Of a stretch of 64,000 nucleotides of DNA, positions 50,590 through 60,346 are shown in pieces (position 1 is the first letter of the stretch; each line of letters begins with the position of its first letter). The position numbers and the translations under genes were made by a program. This DNA is from Pseudomonas viridiflava (lineage in GTDB: Bacteria > Pseudomonadota > Gammaproteobacteria > Pseudomonadales > Pseudomonadaceae): contig NZ_UTKY01000095.1 of NCBI RefSeq assembly GCF_900583165.1, forward strand, positions 186,001 to 250,000, read 5' to 3'. The notes under the pieces are model-generated. The model made no database searches and was not told where the DNA came from. It worked only from the letters and a program-made list of their open reading frames with translations.

Positions 50590-51465
50590 ATGCCGCAGAC
50601 AAAACACGAAATTCCCGACGTTCAGCCACTGTTGCACGGCCATTTGCCGCAACTGGCTGCCCGTTCCCTGGACGCCCATAAAGGCCAATTTGGGCACTTG
50701 CTGGTCATCGGTGGCGATCGCGGCTTTGGCGGCGCTGCGCTGCTGAGTGCCGAAAGTGCCCTGCGCAGTGGCGCTGGCATGGTCTCGCTGGCGACCCGCC
50801 TGGACCACGTGCCTGCGGCGCTGGCTCGCTTGCCGGAAGTCATGACGGTTGGCGTGAGTTCAGCCAACCAGTTGATGGGCGTGCTGGAAAAAGTCTCGGT
50901 GATTGTTATCGGCCCAGGCCTGGGCGAAGCCGCCTGGGGCAAAAGCCTGCTGTCTGTTGCCGCCAACGCCAACCAGCCGCAAGTGTGGGATGCCGATGCT
51001 CTCAATCAGTTGGCCAAAGGCGGCGTGAGCTTGCCGGCCAACTCGGTCATCACGCCACATCCGGGTGAAGCTGCGCGGTTGCTGGGCCTCTCGACAGCCG
51101 AGGTTCAGGCTGACCGCCTTAAGGTGGCGCGCGCGTTGAGCCAGAAATTCAATGCAGTGGCTATCCTTAAGGGGGCTGGCCTCAAGGGGGCTGGCAGTTT
51201 GATCGCCAGCCCGGACGGTCGCGTTTCACGATGTGATCAAGGCCATCCGGCGATGGCAACGGCGGGGCTGGGTGATGTACTCGCCGGGTTGGTGGGCGCG
51301 TTACTGGCCCAAGGCATGTCGGCCTACGAGGCAGGCTGCCTGGCTGTGTGGTTGCACGCCACGGCGGGCGATCGTCAGGGCACCTTTGGTCGCGGGCTGG
51401 CGGCCAGCGACCTGATACCGGCCATTCGTCAATTATTGGAGGAGCAGTCGCCGTGTCTGAAGTAA
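50590..51465 (+). CDS. nnrD: ADP-dependent NAD(P)H-hydrate dehydratase
   Basis: A 291-residue repair enzyme that dehydrates damaged NAD(P)H hydrates. It belongs to the ribokinase-like YjeF C-terminal domain family: GGDRGFGGAALLSAESALRSGAG near residue 39, ITPHPGEAARLL near 154, and the ATP/ADP-binding GHPAMATAGLGDVLAG near 218. The separate YjeF N-terminal epimerase domain is absent, unlike in E. coli Nnr, so the epimerase must be elsewhere or missing. A GGAGGAG site just before its end serves tsaE. Confidence 0.9.
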   Translation: MPQTKHEIPDVQPLLHGHLPQLAARSLDAHKGQFGHLLVIGGDRGFGGAALLSAESALRSGAGMVSLATRLDHVPAALARLPEVMTVGVSSANQLMGVLEKVSVIVIGPGLGEAAWGKSLLSVAANANQPQVWDADALNQLAKGGVSLPANSVITPHPGEAARLLGLSTAEVQADRLKVARALSQKFNAVAILKGAGLKGAGSLIASPDGRVSRCDQGHPAMATAGLGDVLAGLVGALLAQGMSAYEAGCLAVWLHATAGDRQGTFGRGLAASDLIPAIRQLLEEQSPCLK

Positions 51466-51923
51466 TCCTGTTTTTGGCCGATGAAGAGGCCATGGTTGCC
51501 TTCGGTCACCGCATCGCCCAGGTCACGGCCGGGACGGGCCTGATCTTTCTGGAAGGCGACCTGGGGGCGGGCAAGACTACGTTGTCCCGGGGGATTATCC
51601 GTGGGTTGGGCCATGCCGGTGCGGTTAAAAGCCCGACGTTCACCCTGGTAGAACCTTACGAGATCGGTGAGGTGCGTGCGTTTCACTTCGACCTCTATCG
51701 CCTGGTGGACCCCGAAGAGCTGGAGTACATGGGCATCCGTGATTACTTCGATGAAGATGCGCTGTGCCTGATCGAGTGGCCAGATAAAGGCACAGGCTTT
51801 TTGCCAAAGCCGGACCTGACCATTACCATTACGCCGCATGAAACAGGACGTCAGCTGAAGTTGTTGCCCCAAAGCGCGCGCGGCCAGTCGTGGTGCGCCG
51901 CTTTGGCATTGGAATTCAAATAA
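51453..51923 (+). CDS. tsaE: tRNA threonylcarbamoyladenosine synthesis ATPase TsaE
   Basis: A 156-residue P-loop ATPase of the t6A pathway, acting with TsaB and TsaD. Walker A is EGDLGAGKTTLSRG near residue 34, followed by SPTFTLVEPYE and HFDLYRLVDPEELEYMGIRDYF, both conserved in the family. The start is a GTG at 51453 with GGAGGAG 9 bases upstream, overlapping the nnrD stop. Confidence 0.95.
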   Translation: MSEVILFLADEEAMVAFGHRIAQVTAGTGLIFLEGDLGAGKTTLSRGIIRGLGHAGAVKSPTFTLVEPYEIGEVRAFHFDLYRLVDPEELEYMGIRDYFDEDALCLIEWPDKGTGFLPKPDLTITITPHETGRQLKLLPQSARGQSWCAALALEFK

Positions 51924-51938
51924 TTGGTGGGGTTAGGT

Positions 51939-53360
51939 ATGCGCTTTCGCGCGTTGGTTGCTGTCGTAGGGGTGTTGCTTGCGGCAATGACTGTCAATGC
52001 TCTGGCTGCTTCACAGGTGAAAAGTGTGCGCCTGTGGCGAGCGCCGGATAACACGCGACTGGTGTTCGACCTGTCTGGCCCGGTCCAGCACAGCGTCTTT
52101 ACCCTGACGGCGCCTGATCGCCTGGTGATCGACATCAACGGTGCGACCCTGGCCGCCCCGCTCAAGGTGTCTACGGCTAATACACCGATTACCGCCATGC
52201 GCTCGGCTCAGCGTACGCCGACCGATCTGCGTGTGGTGATCGACCTTAAAAAGGTCGTGACCCCGAAAAGCTTCGTGCTGGCCCCGAATGCCCAGTACGG
52301 CAATCGCCTCGTGGTCGACCTGTTCGACAACGCCGCCGATGCCAACCCACCACCCGCGCCACCGCCGAGCGTTGCGACGGTGCCTGCCGTGCCGGTCAAC
52401 CCGTCGCAACCGCAGGTCAAGTTGCCGCCACCACCACCGGCCCCCGCGGGCAAGCGTGACATTATCGTGGTGATCGATGCCGGTCACGGCGGTGAAGACC
52501 CGGGTGCTTCCGGCTCTCGCGGCCAACATGAAAAAGACGTGGTATTGGCAATTGCCCGTGAGTTGCAGCGCCAGATCAATGCCATGAAAGGCTATCGCGC
52601 CGAGCTGACCCGCACCGGCGATTACTTCATCCCGTTGCGCGGTCGTACCGAAATCGCGCGCAAAAAAGGCGCCGACCTGTTCGTTTCGATTCACGCCGAC
52701 GCCGCGCCTTCCACGGCAGCGTTCGGGGCCTCGGTGTTTGCCTTGTCGGATCGCGGCGCCACGTCGGAGACCGCCCGTTGGCTGGCTGACAGCGAAAACC
52801 GTTCCGACTTGATCGGCGGGGCTGGCAACGTCTCCCTGGATGATAAGGACAAGATGCTCGCTGGCGTGCTGCTCGACCTGTCCATGACTGCGTCGCTCAC
52901 CTCCAGCCTGAACGTAGGCCAGAAGGTCTTGAGCAATATTGGCCGAGTGACTTCGTTGCACAAACAGCGTGTGGAACAGGCCGGATTTATGGTGTTGAAG
53001 TCGCCGGACATCCCGTCGATCCTGGTGGAAACCGGGTTTATCTCCAACGCCAATGAAGCTTCCAAACTGGCCAGTGCCAGCCATCAACAAGCATTGGCGC
53101 GCTCCATCAGCGCCGGTGTGCGCCAGTTCTTCCAGCAAAACCCGCCGCCGGGCACGTATATCGCCTGGCTGCGCGACTCCGGCAAGATCGCCCAGGGCCC
53201 GCGTGACCATCGCGTCCAGCCCGGCGATACCCTGGCCATGCTGGCCGTGCGTTTCCAGGTGTCGGCGGCCACGTTGCGCAGCGCCAACAACCTGAAGACC
53301 GACGAGCTTAAAGTTGGCCAGGTATTGACCATTCCCGGCACTGAGTTGGCGGCACAATAA
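51939..53360 (+). CDS. amiB: N-acetylmuramoyl-L-alanine amidase
   Basis: A 473-residue periplasmic amidase that splits peptidoglycan during cell separation. A signal peptide (VVGVLLAAMTVNALA) is followed by an AMIN domain, a Pro-rich linker and an Amidase_3 domain with zinc ligands in DAGHGGEDPGA, GQHEKDV, VSIHADAA and LVETGFISN. A C-terminal LysM (HRVQPGDTLAMLAVRFQV) targets the wall. The stop overlaps the mutL ATG (TAATG). Confidence 0.95.
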   Translation: MRFRALVAVVGVLLAAMTVNALAASQVKSVRLWRAPDNTRLVFDLSGPVQHSVFTLTAPDRLVIDINGATLAAPLKVSTANTPITAMRSAQRTPTDLRVVIDLKKVVTPKSFVLAPNAQYGNRLVVDLFDNAADANPPPAPPPSVATVPAVPVNPSQPQVKLPPPPPAPAGKRDIIVVIDAGHGGEDPGASGSRGQHEKDVVLAIARELQRQINAMKGYRAELTRTGDYFIPLRGRTEIARKKGADLFVSIHADAAPSTAAFGASVFALSDRGATSETARWLADSENRSDLIGGAGNVSLDDKDKMLAGVLLDLSMTASLTSSLNVGQKVLSNIGRVTSLHKQRVEQAGFMVLKSPDIPSILVETGFISNANEASKLASASHQQALARSISAGVRQFFQQNPPPGTYIAWLRDSGKIAQGPRDHRVQPGDTLAMLAVRFQVSAATLRSANNLKTDELKVGQVLTIPGTELAAQ

Positions 53361-55273
53361 TGAGCGAATCCGCATTGAACAACGGCTCGCGCATCGAGCT
53401 GCTCAGCCCACGCCTTGCCAACCAGATCGCGGCGGGTGAGGTGGTTGAGCGCCCGGCATCAGTCATCAAGGAGTTGCTGGAAAACAGCATCGACTCCGGC
53501 GCCAAGCGTATCGACGTGGATGTGGAGCAGGGCGGCGTCAAGCTGCTGCGGGTGCGCGACGACGGCAGCGGCATCTCCTCCGATGACCTGCCGCTGGCTT
53601 TGGCCCGTCACGCCACCAGCAAGATTCGCGACCTGGAAGACCTTGAGCGGGTGATGAGCCTGGGCTTTCGCGGTGAGGCCCTGGCCTCCATCAGCTCCGT
53701 GGCCCGCCTGACGCTTACCTCGCGCACCCGTAGTGCCGAGCAGGCCTGGCAGGTAGAAACCGAAGGCCGTGACATGGCGCCTCGGGTCCAGCCTGCGGCC
53801 CATCCGGTGGGCACCTCGGTGGAGGTGCGTGACCTGTTCTTCAATACCCCGGCGCGGCGTAAATTCCTCAAGGCCGAGAAAACCGAATTCGATCACCTGC
53901 AGGAAGTCATCAAGCGCCTGGCCCTGGCCCGCTTCGACGTGGCGTTTCACCTGCGTCACAACGGCAAGACTATCCTCAGCCTGCACGAAGCCCATGACGA
54001 CGCCGCGCGTGCGCGCCGGGTGTCGGCGATTTGTGGCGGCGGTTTCCTGGAGCAGGCGCTGCCGATTGAAATCGAACGCAACGGCCTGCGCCTGTGGGGC
54101 TGGGTAGGTTTGCCGACCTTCTCCCGCAGCCAGGCTGACTTGCAGTACTTTTTTGTGAACGGCCGGGCGGTGCGCGACAAGCTCGTGGCCCACGCGGTGC
54201 GTCAGGCGTATCGCGACGTGCTGTTCAATGGCCGCCACCCAACGTTTGTGCTGTTTTTTGAAGTCGACCCGTCGGTGGTGGACGTCAACGTGCACCCGAC
54301 CAAACACGAAGTGCGTTTCCGTGATGGGCGCATGGTGCATGATTTCCTCTACGGCACCTTGCACCGCGCGTTGGGCGATGTGCGCCCGGATGACCAACTG
54401 TCTGCGCCCATTGTGACGGCAGTGGTGCGCCCAAGTGGTCCGGACGCCGGTGAGTTTGGCCCTCAGGGTGAAATGAGTCTGGCTGGCAACCTGCTGCAAT
54501 CTACGCCGCCGCAGCCGTCTTTCGCGGCGCCGGGTTCTGGCGCGGGTGCGGGTTATCAATATCAGTACACCCCGCGTCCGCAATCGGCGGTACCGGTGGC
54601 TGAGGCTCAGGCGGCGTATCGTGAGTTTTTCGCGCCGTTGCCGGGTGCCGAGCCTGGCGCGGTGGCGCTGCCAGAAGGCGGTGGTGACATTCCGCCGCTG
54701 GGCTATGCGCTGGCGCAGCTCAAGGGCATCTACATCCTGGCCGAAAACGCCCACGGCCTGGTGCTGGTCGACATGCACGCCGCCCACGAGCGGATCATGT
54801 ACGAGCGCCTCAAGATCGCCATGGCCAGCGAAGGCCTCAGCGGCCAGCCGCTGCTGGTGCCCGAATCCCTGGCGGTCAGCCAACGTGAAGCCGATTGCGC
54901 CGAAGAACATGCCAGCGTCTTCCAGAGCCTTGGCTTTGAATTGCAGCGCCTGGGCCCGGAAACCCTGGCCATCCGCCAGATTCCCGCGTTGCTCAAGCAG
55001 GCCGAGGCCAACCGGCTGGTCGCCGACGTACTGGCCGACCTGATGGAATACGGCACCAGTGACCGCGTGCAGGCCCATATCAACGAACTGCTCGGCACCA
55101 TGGCCTGCCACGGTGCGATCCGCGCCAACCGCCGCCTGGCACTGCCGGAAATGAACGGCCTGCTGCGGGACATGGAAAACACCGAGCGCAGTGGCCAATG
55201 CAATCATGGCCGACCGACCTGGACCCAAATGGGCCTGGACGATCTGGACAAACTGTTCTTGCGCGGTCGCTGA
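53360..55273 (+). CDS. mutL: DNA mismatch repair protein MutL
   Basis: A 637-residue GHKL ATPase that couples MutS mismatch recognition to repair. N-terminal motifs are IAAGEVVERPASVIKELLEN, DDGSGISSDDLP and GFRGEALASISS. A variable Pro- and Gln-rich linker is followed by a C-terminal dimerisation domain containing DMHAAHERIMYE at about 471-482, matching the endonuclease motif DQHA(X)2E(X)4E with Met for Gln. The stop overlaps the miaA start (TGATG). Confidence 0.96.
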   Translation: MSESALNNGSRIELLSPRLANQIAAGEVVERPASVIKELLENSIDSGAKRIDVDVEQGGVKLLRVRDDGSGISSDDLPLALARHATSKIRDLEDLERVMSLGFRGEALASISSVARLTLTSRTRSAEQAWQVETEGRDMAPRVQPAAHPVGTSVEVRDLFFNTPARRKFLKAEKTEFDHLQEVIKRLALARFDVAFHLRHNGKTILSLHEAHDDAARARRVSAICGGGFLEQALPIEIERNGLRLWGWVGLPTFSRSQADLQYFFVNGRAVRDKLVAHAVRQAYRDVLFNGRHPTFVLFFEVDPSVVDVNVHPTKHEVRFRDGRMVHDFLYGTLHRALGDVRPDDQLSAPIVTAVVRPSGPDAGEFGPQGEMSLAGNLLQSTPPQPSFAAPGSGAGAGYQYQYTPRPQSAVPVAEAQAAYREFFAPLPGAEPGAVALPEGGGDIPPLGYALAQLKGIYILAENAHGLVLVDMHAAHERIMYERLKIAMASEGLSGQPLLVPESLAVSQREADCAEEHASVFQSLGFELQRLGPETLAIRQIPALLKQAEANRLVADVLADLMEYGTSDRVQAHINELLGTMACHGAIRANRRLALPEMNGLLRDMENTERSGQCNHGRPTWTQMGLDDLDKLFLRGR

Positions 55274-56244
55274 TGAGTGCCTTGCCCCCCGCGATCTTCC
55301 TGATGGGCCCCACGGCCGCTGGCAAGACTGACCTGGCCATCGAGCTGACCAAAGTGCTGCCGTGCGAGCTGATCAGTGTCGACTCTGCCCTGGTTTACCG
55401 GGGCATGGACATCGGCACGGCTAAGCCATCTAAAGAACTGCTGGCCGAGTATCCGCACCAACTGATCGACATCATCGACCCTTCCGAGAGCTATTCGGCT
55501 GCAGATTTTCGCACCGATGCCCTGGCCGCCATGGCCGACATCACCGCGAGGGGCAATATCCCGCTGCTGGTGGGCGGTACGATGCTCTACTACAAGGCTT
55601 TGCAGGAAGGCCTGGCAGACATGCCACCGGCCGATGCACAGGTGCGTGCCGAGCTGGAGGAAGAGGCTGCACGCCTTGGCTGGCAAGCCCTGCACGATCA
55701 GTTGGCCGCCGTGGACCCAGTATCTGCCGCACGAATTCACCCCAACGACCCCCAGCGCCTCACCCGTGCGTTGGAAGTCTGGCGTGTGAGCGGCCAGACC
55801 ATGACTGAACATCGGCTGAAACAAACTGCGCAAAGTGCCGACGCAGGCGCATCTGGTCAGTCACAATTGCCCTATACTGTGGCGAATCTGGCCATTGCTC
55901 CGGCAAATCGCCAGGTGCTGCATGACCGAATTGCACAAAGATTCACAATTATGTTGGAACAGGGGTTTGTGGACGAGGTCGTAGCACTGCGTTCAAGAGG
56001 TGACCTGCATTCAGGGTTGCCTTCGATACGTGCTGTAGGCTACCGCCAAGTCTGGGATCACCTGGACGGCAAGCTGACGTCAGCTGAGATGCAGGAGCGC
56101 GGCATCATCGCCACGCGCCAATTGGCGAAACGCCAGTTCACCTGGCTGCGCAGCTGGAGCGATTTGCACTGGCTGGACAGCCTGGACAGCGACAATCTGT
56201 CACGCGCCTTGAAATACTTGGGATCGGTCTCCATATTGAGCTGA
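55273..56244 (+). CDS. miaA: tRNA dimethylallyltransferase
   Basis: A 323-residue enzyme adding a dimethylallyl group to A37 of tRNAs reading UNN codons. The P-loop is GPTAAGKTDLA at residues 11-21, then SVDSALVYRGMDIGTAKPS and LLVGGTMLYYKAL. The C-terminal part has IRAVGYRQVWDHL and RQLAKRQFTWLR. It is translationally coupled to mutL. Confidence 0.96.
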   Translation: MSALPPAIFLMGPTAAGKTDLAIELTKVLPCELISVDSALVYRGMDIGTAKPSKELLAEYPHQLIDIIDPSESYSAADFRTDALAAMADITARGNIPLLVGGTMLYYKALQEGLADMPPADAQVRAELEEEAARLGWQALHDQLAAVDPVSAARIHPNDPQRLTRALEVWRVSGQTMTEHRLKQTAQSADAGASGQSQLPYTVANLAIAPANRQVLHDRIAQRFTIMLEQGFVDEVVALRSRGDLHSGLPSIRAVGYRQVWDHLDGKLTSAEMQERGIIATRQLAKRQFTWLRSWSDLHWLDSLDSDNLSRALKYLGSVSILS

Positions 56245-56339
56245 GTCCTTGCAATTGCCGTCTATCCTTGGGGGTGTGACGGCCTTGAGCTATCTATTTT
56301 TCCGATTTTTTATTATTGATCCTTAAAGGAGTGCGACAC

Positions 56340-56600
56340 ATGTCAAAAGGGCATTCGCTACAAGACCCTTACTTGAATACTTTACGTAAAGAGAAAGTGG
56401 GGGTTTCCATCTACCTGGTCAACGGTATCAAGCTGCAAGGCACGATCGAGTCGTTCGACCAGTTCGTGATCCTGCTGAAAAACACCGTCAGCCAGATGGT
56501 TTACAAGCACGCTATCTCGACAGTGGTTCCAGTTCGTCCGATTCGTCTGCCAAGCGCAGCCGGTGACGAAGTGGGTGACGCTGAGCCAGGTAACGCCTGA
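56340..56600 (+). CDS. hfq: RNA-binding protein Hfq
   Basis: An 86-residue Sm-like hexameric RNA chaperone. The Sm1 motif covers VSIYLVNGIKLQGTIESFDQ and Sm2 has VYKHAISTVVP. The C-terminal tail is short (about 16 residues, acidic), as in other pseudomonads and unlike E. coli. AAAGGAG lies 9 bases before the ATG. The 95-base gap after miaA can hold an extra promoter. Confidence 0.97.
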   Translation: MSKGHSLQDPYLNTLRKEKVGVSIYLVNGIKLQGTIESFDQFVILLKNTVSQMVYKHAISTVVPVRPIRLPSAAGDEVGDAEPGNA

Positions 56601-56612
56601 TAGGAGTCTCCT

Positions 56613-57896
56613 TTGTTCTTTGAGCGCCACGGTGGTGGTGAGCGGGTCATTCTCGTTCACTTGGATGGACAGGACCCTGAGGCGCGCGAAGATCCGCAGG
56701 AGTTTCAGGAGTTGGCAAATTCGGCCGGCGCCGAGACCGTTGCGTTTTTTAACGTGCCGCGTCATCGGCCAACCGCCAAATTCCTGATCGGCAGCGGCAA
56801 GGTCGAGGAACTTCGCGACCTGGTCCACGCCGAAGAAGCCGATCTGGTGATCTTCAATCACACCCTCACGCCCAGTCAGGAACGCAACCTCGAACGTGTT
56901 TTCGAGTGTCGCGTGATCGACCGTACCGGTTTGATTCTCGATATTTTTGCCCAGCGCGCCCGTACCCATGAAGGCAAGCTCCAGGTCGAACTGGCCCAGC
57001 TTGACCACATGAGTACCCGCCTCGTTCGCGGCTGGACTCACCTTGAGCGCCAAGGTGGCGGTATCGGCATGCGTGGCCCGGGTGAAACCCAGCTCGAAAC
57101 CGACCGACGCCTGCTTCGGGTGCGCCTGCGCCAGATCAAGGGCCGCCTCGAGAAAGTCCGCAGCCAGCGCGAGCAATCGCGCCGGGGCCGTTCCCGTGCG
57201 GATATCCCTACCGTGTCCCTGGTGGGCTATACCAACGCCGGCAAGTCCACGCTGTTCAACAACGTGACCAAATCCGACGTGTACGCGGCCGACCAGCTGT
57301 TCGCCACCCTTGATCCTACCCTGCGTCGTCTGGAGCTGGCCGACCTCGGTCCGATCGTCTTGGCGGACACCGTGGGTTTTATTCGCCACTTGCCCCACAA
57401 GCTGGTCGAGGCGTTTCGGTCTACGCTCGAAGAGTCGAGCAATTCCGACCTGCTGTTGCACGTGATCGATGCGGCTGAACCGGATCGCATGCTGCAGATT
57501 GAGCAGGTGATGCTGGTGTTGGGCGAGATTGGTGCCCAGGACTTGCCGATCCTCGAGGTCTATAACAAACTCGATTTGCTTGAAGGCGTTGAGCCACAAA
57601 TCCAGCGCGACGAGAACGGCAAGCCCCAACGGGTGTGGCTGTCAGCGCGTGATGGCAGTGGCCTGGAGCTGCTCGAACAAGCCATCTCCGAATTACTCGG
57701 CGGTGATTTGTTCGTCGGCACCTTGCGCTTGCCTCAGCGTTTTGCTCGACTGCGTGCACAGTTTTTCGAGCTGGGCGCGGTACAGAAAGAAGAACACGAC
57801 GAAGAAGGGGTCAGCTTGCTGGCCGTTCGATTGCCGCGCTCGGAGCTCAATCGGCTGGTCAGCCGTGAGGGCGTAGTACCGACAGAGTTCATCTAA
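56613..57896 (+). CDS. hflX: ribosome-rescue GTPase HflX
   Basis: A 427-residue GTPase that splits stalled ribosomes. The N-terminal HflX domain ends in RGWTHLERQGGGIGMRGPGE. G-domain motifs are GYTNAGKSTLFN (G1), DTVGFI (G3) and NKLDLL (G4). The start is a TTG at 56613 with AGGAG about 6-7 bases upstream; it follows hfq by 12 bases. Confidence 0.95.
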   Translation: MFFERHGGGERVILVHLDGQDPEAREDPQEFQELANSAGAETVAFFNVPRHRPTAKFLIGSGKVEELRDLVHAEEADLVIFNHTLTPSQERNLERVFECRVIDRTGLILDIFAQRARTHEGKLQVELAQLDHMSTRLVRGWTHLERQGGGIGMRGPGETQLETDRRLLRVRLRQIKGRLEKVRSQREQSRRGRSRADIPTVSLVGYTNAGKSTLFNNVTKSDVYAADQLFATLDPTLRRLELADLGPIVLADTVGFIRHLPHKLVEAFRSTLEESSNSDLLLHVIDAAEPDRMLQIEQVMLVLGEIGAQDLPILEVYNKLDLLEGVEPQIQRDENGKPQRVWLSARDGSGLELLEQAISELLGGDLFVGTLRLPQRFARLRAQFFELGAVQKEEHDEEGVSLLAVRLPRSELNRLVSREGVVPTEFI

Positions 57897-58010
57897 CAAC
57901 ACACTTTGCAATAAAAGCCTCCGAAAGCGGTTGTGCCGCAGTGGCAGGCATTCTGTAGCATTGGTCGGCGCGCCGTGGGTGCGTCTTTGCTTTATCAGAT
58001 GGAGAGCGCT

Positions 58011-59186
58011 ATGGCTTGGAATGAGCCGGGTGGCAACTCGAATAATCAGGATCCTTGGGGTGGTAAACGCCGCAATAATGGCGACCGCAAGGGGCCACCA
58101 GATCTCGACGAGGCCTTCCGAAAGCTGCAGGAAAGCCTGAATGGGTTGTTCGGTGGTGGTAAAAAACGTGGTGGTGACGACGGCGGTCGCACCAGCAAGG
58201 GCGGCGGCTATGGCCTGCTGGGCCTGGGTCTTGTCGTGCTCGCGGCCGTGTGGCTGTACAGCGCCGTGTACGTGGTGGACGAGCAGGAGCAAGCCGTGGT
58301 GCTGCGCTTCGGCAAGTACTACGAGACTGTCGGCCCGGGCCTGAACATCTACTTCCCGCCGATCGACAAGAAGTACATGGAGAACGTCACGCGTGAGCGT
58401 GCCTACACCAAGCAGGGCCAGATGCTGACTGAAGACGAGAACATCGTCGAAGTGCCGCTGACCGTGCAGTACAAGATCAGCAACCTGCAGGACTTCGTGC
58501 TGAACGTTGATCAGCCGGAAATCAGCCTGCAACACGCCACCGAAAGCGCCCTGCGCCACGTCGTCGGTTCTACCGCGATGGACCAGGTGCTGACCGAAGG
58601 TCGTGAATTGATGGCCAGCGAAATCAAGGAGCGCCTGCAACGGTTCCTCGATACCTATCGCACCGGTATCACCGTTACCCAGGTGAACGTACAGAGCGCA
58701 GCGGCACCGCGTGAAGTGCAGGAAGCCTTCGATGACGTGATCCGCGCCCGTGAAGACGAGCAGCGTTCGCGCAACCAGGCTGAAACCTACGCCAATGGCG
58801 TGGTGCCGGAAGCCCGTGGTCAGGCCCAGCGCATCATCGAAGATGCCAATGGTTACCGCGACGAAGTGGTCTCCCGCGCCAAGGGTGAGGCGGATCGCTT
58901 TACCAAATTGGTCGCCGAGTACCGCAAGGCTCCAGAAGTCACGCGTGAGCGTCTGTACCTGGACACCATGCAGGAAGTCTTCAGCAACACCAGCAAGGTT
59001 CTCGTGACCGGCAGCAAAGGTGGGCAGAACAACCTGCTGTACTTGCCGCTGGACAAGATGATCGAAGGGGGCCGTAGCGGTAACACTGCGCCGTCCACCA
59101 GCTCGAATGCGGCTGCCAACGAAGCGAGCGCCCGTGCGGCCGCTGACTTGCTGCAGCAGCAAACACGTACCAGGGAGAGTCGTTGA
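58011..59186 (+). CDS. hflK: FtsH-regulating membrane protein HflK
   Basis: A 391-residue SPFH/band 7 protein that with HflC encloses and restrains the FtsH protease. A Gly-rich, charged cytoplasmic N-terminus precedes one helix (LLGLGLVVLAAVWLYSAVYV, about 65-85), then the periplasmic band 7 domain (FGKYYETVGPGLNIYFPP) and a long coiled coil. The C-terminus is Ala- and Ser-rich. The ATG at 58011 has GGAGAG 4-9 bases upstream. The stop overlaps the hflC start. Confidence 0.95.
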   Translation: MAWNEPGGNSNNQDPWGGKRRNNGDRKGPPDLDEAFRKLQESLNGLFGGGKKRGGDDGGRTSKGGGYGLLGLGLVVLAAVWLYSAVYVVDEQEQAVVLRFGKYYETVGPGLNIYFPPIDKKYMENVTRERAYTKQGQMLTEDENIVEVPLTVQYKISNLQDFVLNVDQPEISLQHATESALRHVVGSTAMDQVLTEGRELMASEIKERLQRFLDTYRTGITVTQVNVQSAAAPREVQEAFDDVIRAREDEQRSRNQAETYANGVVPEARGQAQRIIEDANGYRDEVVSRAKGEADRFTKLVAEYRKAPEVTRERLYLDTMQEVFSNTSKVLVTGSKGGQNNLLYLPLDKMIEGGRSGNTAPSTSSNAAANEASARAAADLLQQQTRTRESR

Positions 59187-60052
59187 TGAGCAATAAATCG
59201 CTGACAGCCCTGATTGTGGGTGTCGTCGTAGTCATCGCTGCCTGGAACTGCTTCTACATCGTGGCTCAGACCGAGCGTGCGGTGTTGCTGCAATTCGGTC
59301 GTGTGGTGCAGGCAGACGTCCAGCCGGGTTTGCATGTGAAGGTCCCCTACGTCAACCAGGTGCGCAAGTTCGACGCGCGCCTGATGACCCTGGATGCACC
59401 GACGCAGCGCTTCCTGACCCTGGAAAAGAAAGCCGTGATGGTTGACGCCTACGCCAAGTGGCGCGTCAAGGATGCCGAGCGCTTCTACACCGCGACTTCC
59501 GGCCTCAAGCAGATTGCCGACGAGCGTTTGTCGCGCCGTCTGGAATCGGGCCTGCGTGACCAGTTTGGTAAGCGCACCCTGCACGAGGTGGTATCCGGTG
59601 AGCGTGACGCGCTGATGGCTGACATCACTCGTTCGCTGAACGCAATGGCTGAAAAAGAACTGGGCATCGAAGTCATCGATGTTCGGGTCAAGGCTATTGA
59701 CCTGCCGAAGGAAGTGAACCGCAGCGTGTTCGAGCGTATGAGTACCGAGCGTGAGCGTGAAGCCCGTGAGCACCGCGCCAAGGGTAACGAGTTGGCTGAA
59801 GGTATCCGTGCGGATGCCGACCGTCAGCGCCGTGTACTGCTGGCCGAAGCCTATCGTGAGTCTGAAGAGGCCCGTGGTGATGGCGATGCTCAAGCTTCTG
59901 CTATCTACGCTAAGGCCTACGGCCAGGACCAGGAGTTCTACGCGTTCTACCGTAGCCTGCGTGCCTATCGTGAAAGCTTCGCGAACAAAACCGACGTCTT
60001 GGTGCTGGATCCAAGCAGCGACTTCTTCCGCTACCTGGAAAAGTCCAAGTAA
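59186..60052 (+). CDS. hflC: FtsH-regulating membrane protein HflC
   Basis: A 288-residue SPFH/band 7 partner of HflK. One N-terminal helix (LTALIVGVVVVIAAWNCFYIV) is followed by the band 7 domain (FGRVVQADVQPGLHVKVPYV) and a helical C-terminal stalk with the conserved block EREAREHRAKGNELAEGIR. The ATG overlaps the hflK stop and has GGGAG upstream. Confidence 0.95.
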   Translation: MSNKSLTALIVGVVVVIAAWNCFYIVAQTERAVLLQFGRVVQADVQPGLHVKVPYVNQVRKFDARLMTLDAPTQRFLTLEKKAVMVDAYAKWRVKDAERFYTATSGLKQIADERLSRRLESGLRDQFGKRTLHEVVSGERDALMADITRSLNAMAEKELGIEVIDVRVKAIDLPKEVNRSVFERMSTEREREAREHRAKGNELAEGIRADADRQRRVLLAEAYRESEEARGDGDAQASAIYAKAYGQDQEFYAFYRSLRAYRESFANKTDVLVLDPSSDFFRYLEKSK

Positions 60053-60143
60053 TCAGCCTGTGATTCTGTAGGGGTCATTCCCGTCGGGCGGCTAAAACGC
60101 CTGGCGGGGTGATCCTTTCAGAAAACGGGTGTATGATGCGGCA

Positions 60144-60166
60144 GCCGGGAAATTCCCGGCTTTTTT
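60144..60166 (+). terminator. intrinsic terminator in the hflC-hisZ gap
   Basis: A perfect 8-bp stem (GCCGGGAA with TTCCCGGC) around one base, followed by six Ts. It ends the hfq-hflX-hflKC transcript about 90 bases after hflC. The remaining 180 bases before hisZ hold no gene that I can support. Confidence 0.88.
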
Positions 60167-60346
60167 GCGTCTGCATGTTTGATTCGGCAGGCGTGACAGG
60201 TTTTTCGAGGAAAGTGCCCGACGAGGCCGGTTTCAGGTCGTTCGTCACGTCGCTCTTGCGCGTGGTTTATGCAAGGGGCGGGCATTTTCTGCTTCACTCA
60301 AGGCTCGGCCGAGGGCTGGCCGCCCGGATCAAAGGGGAATGGCGTA

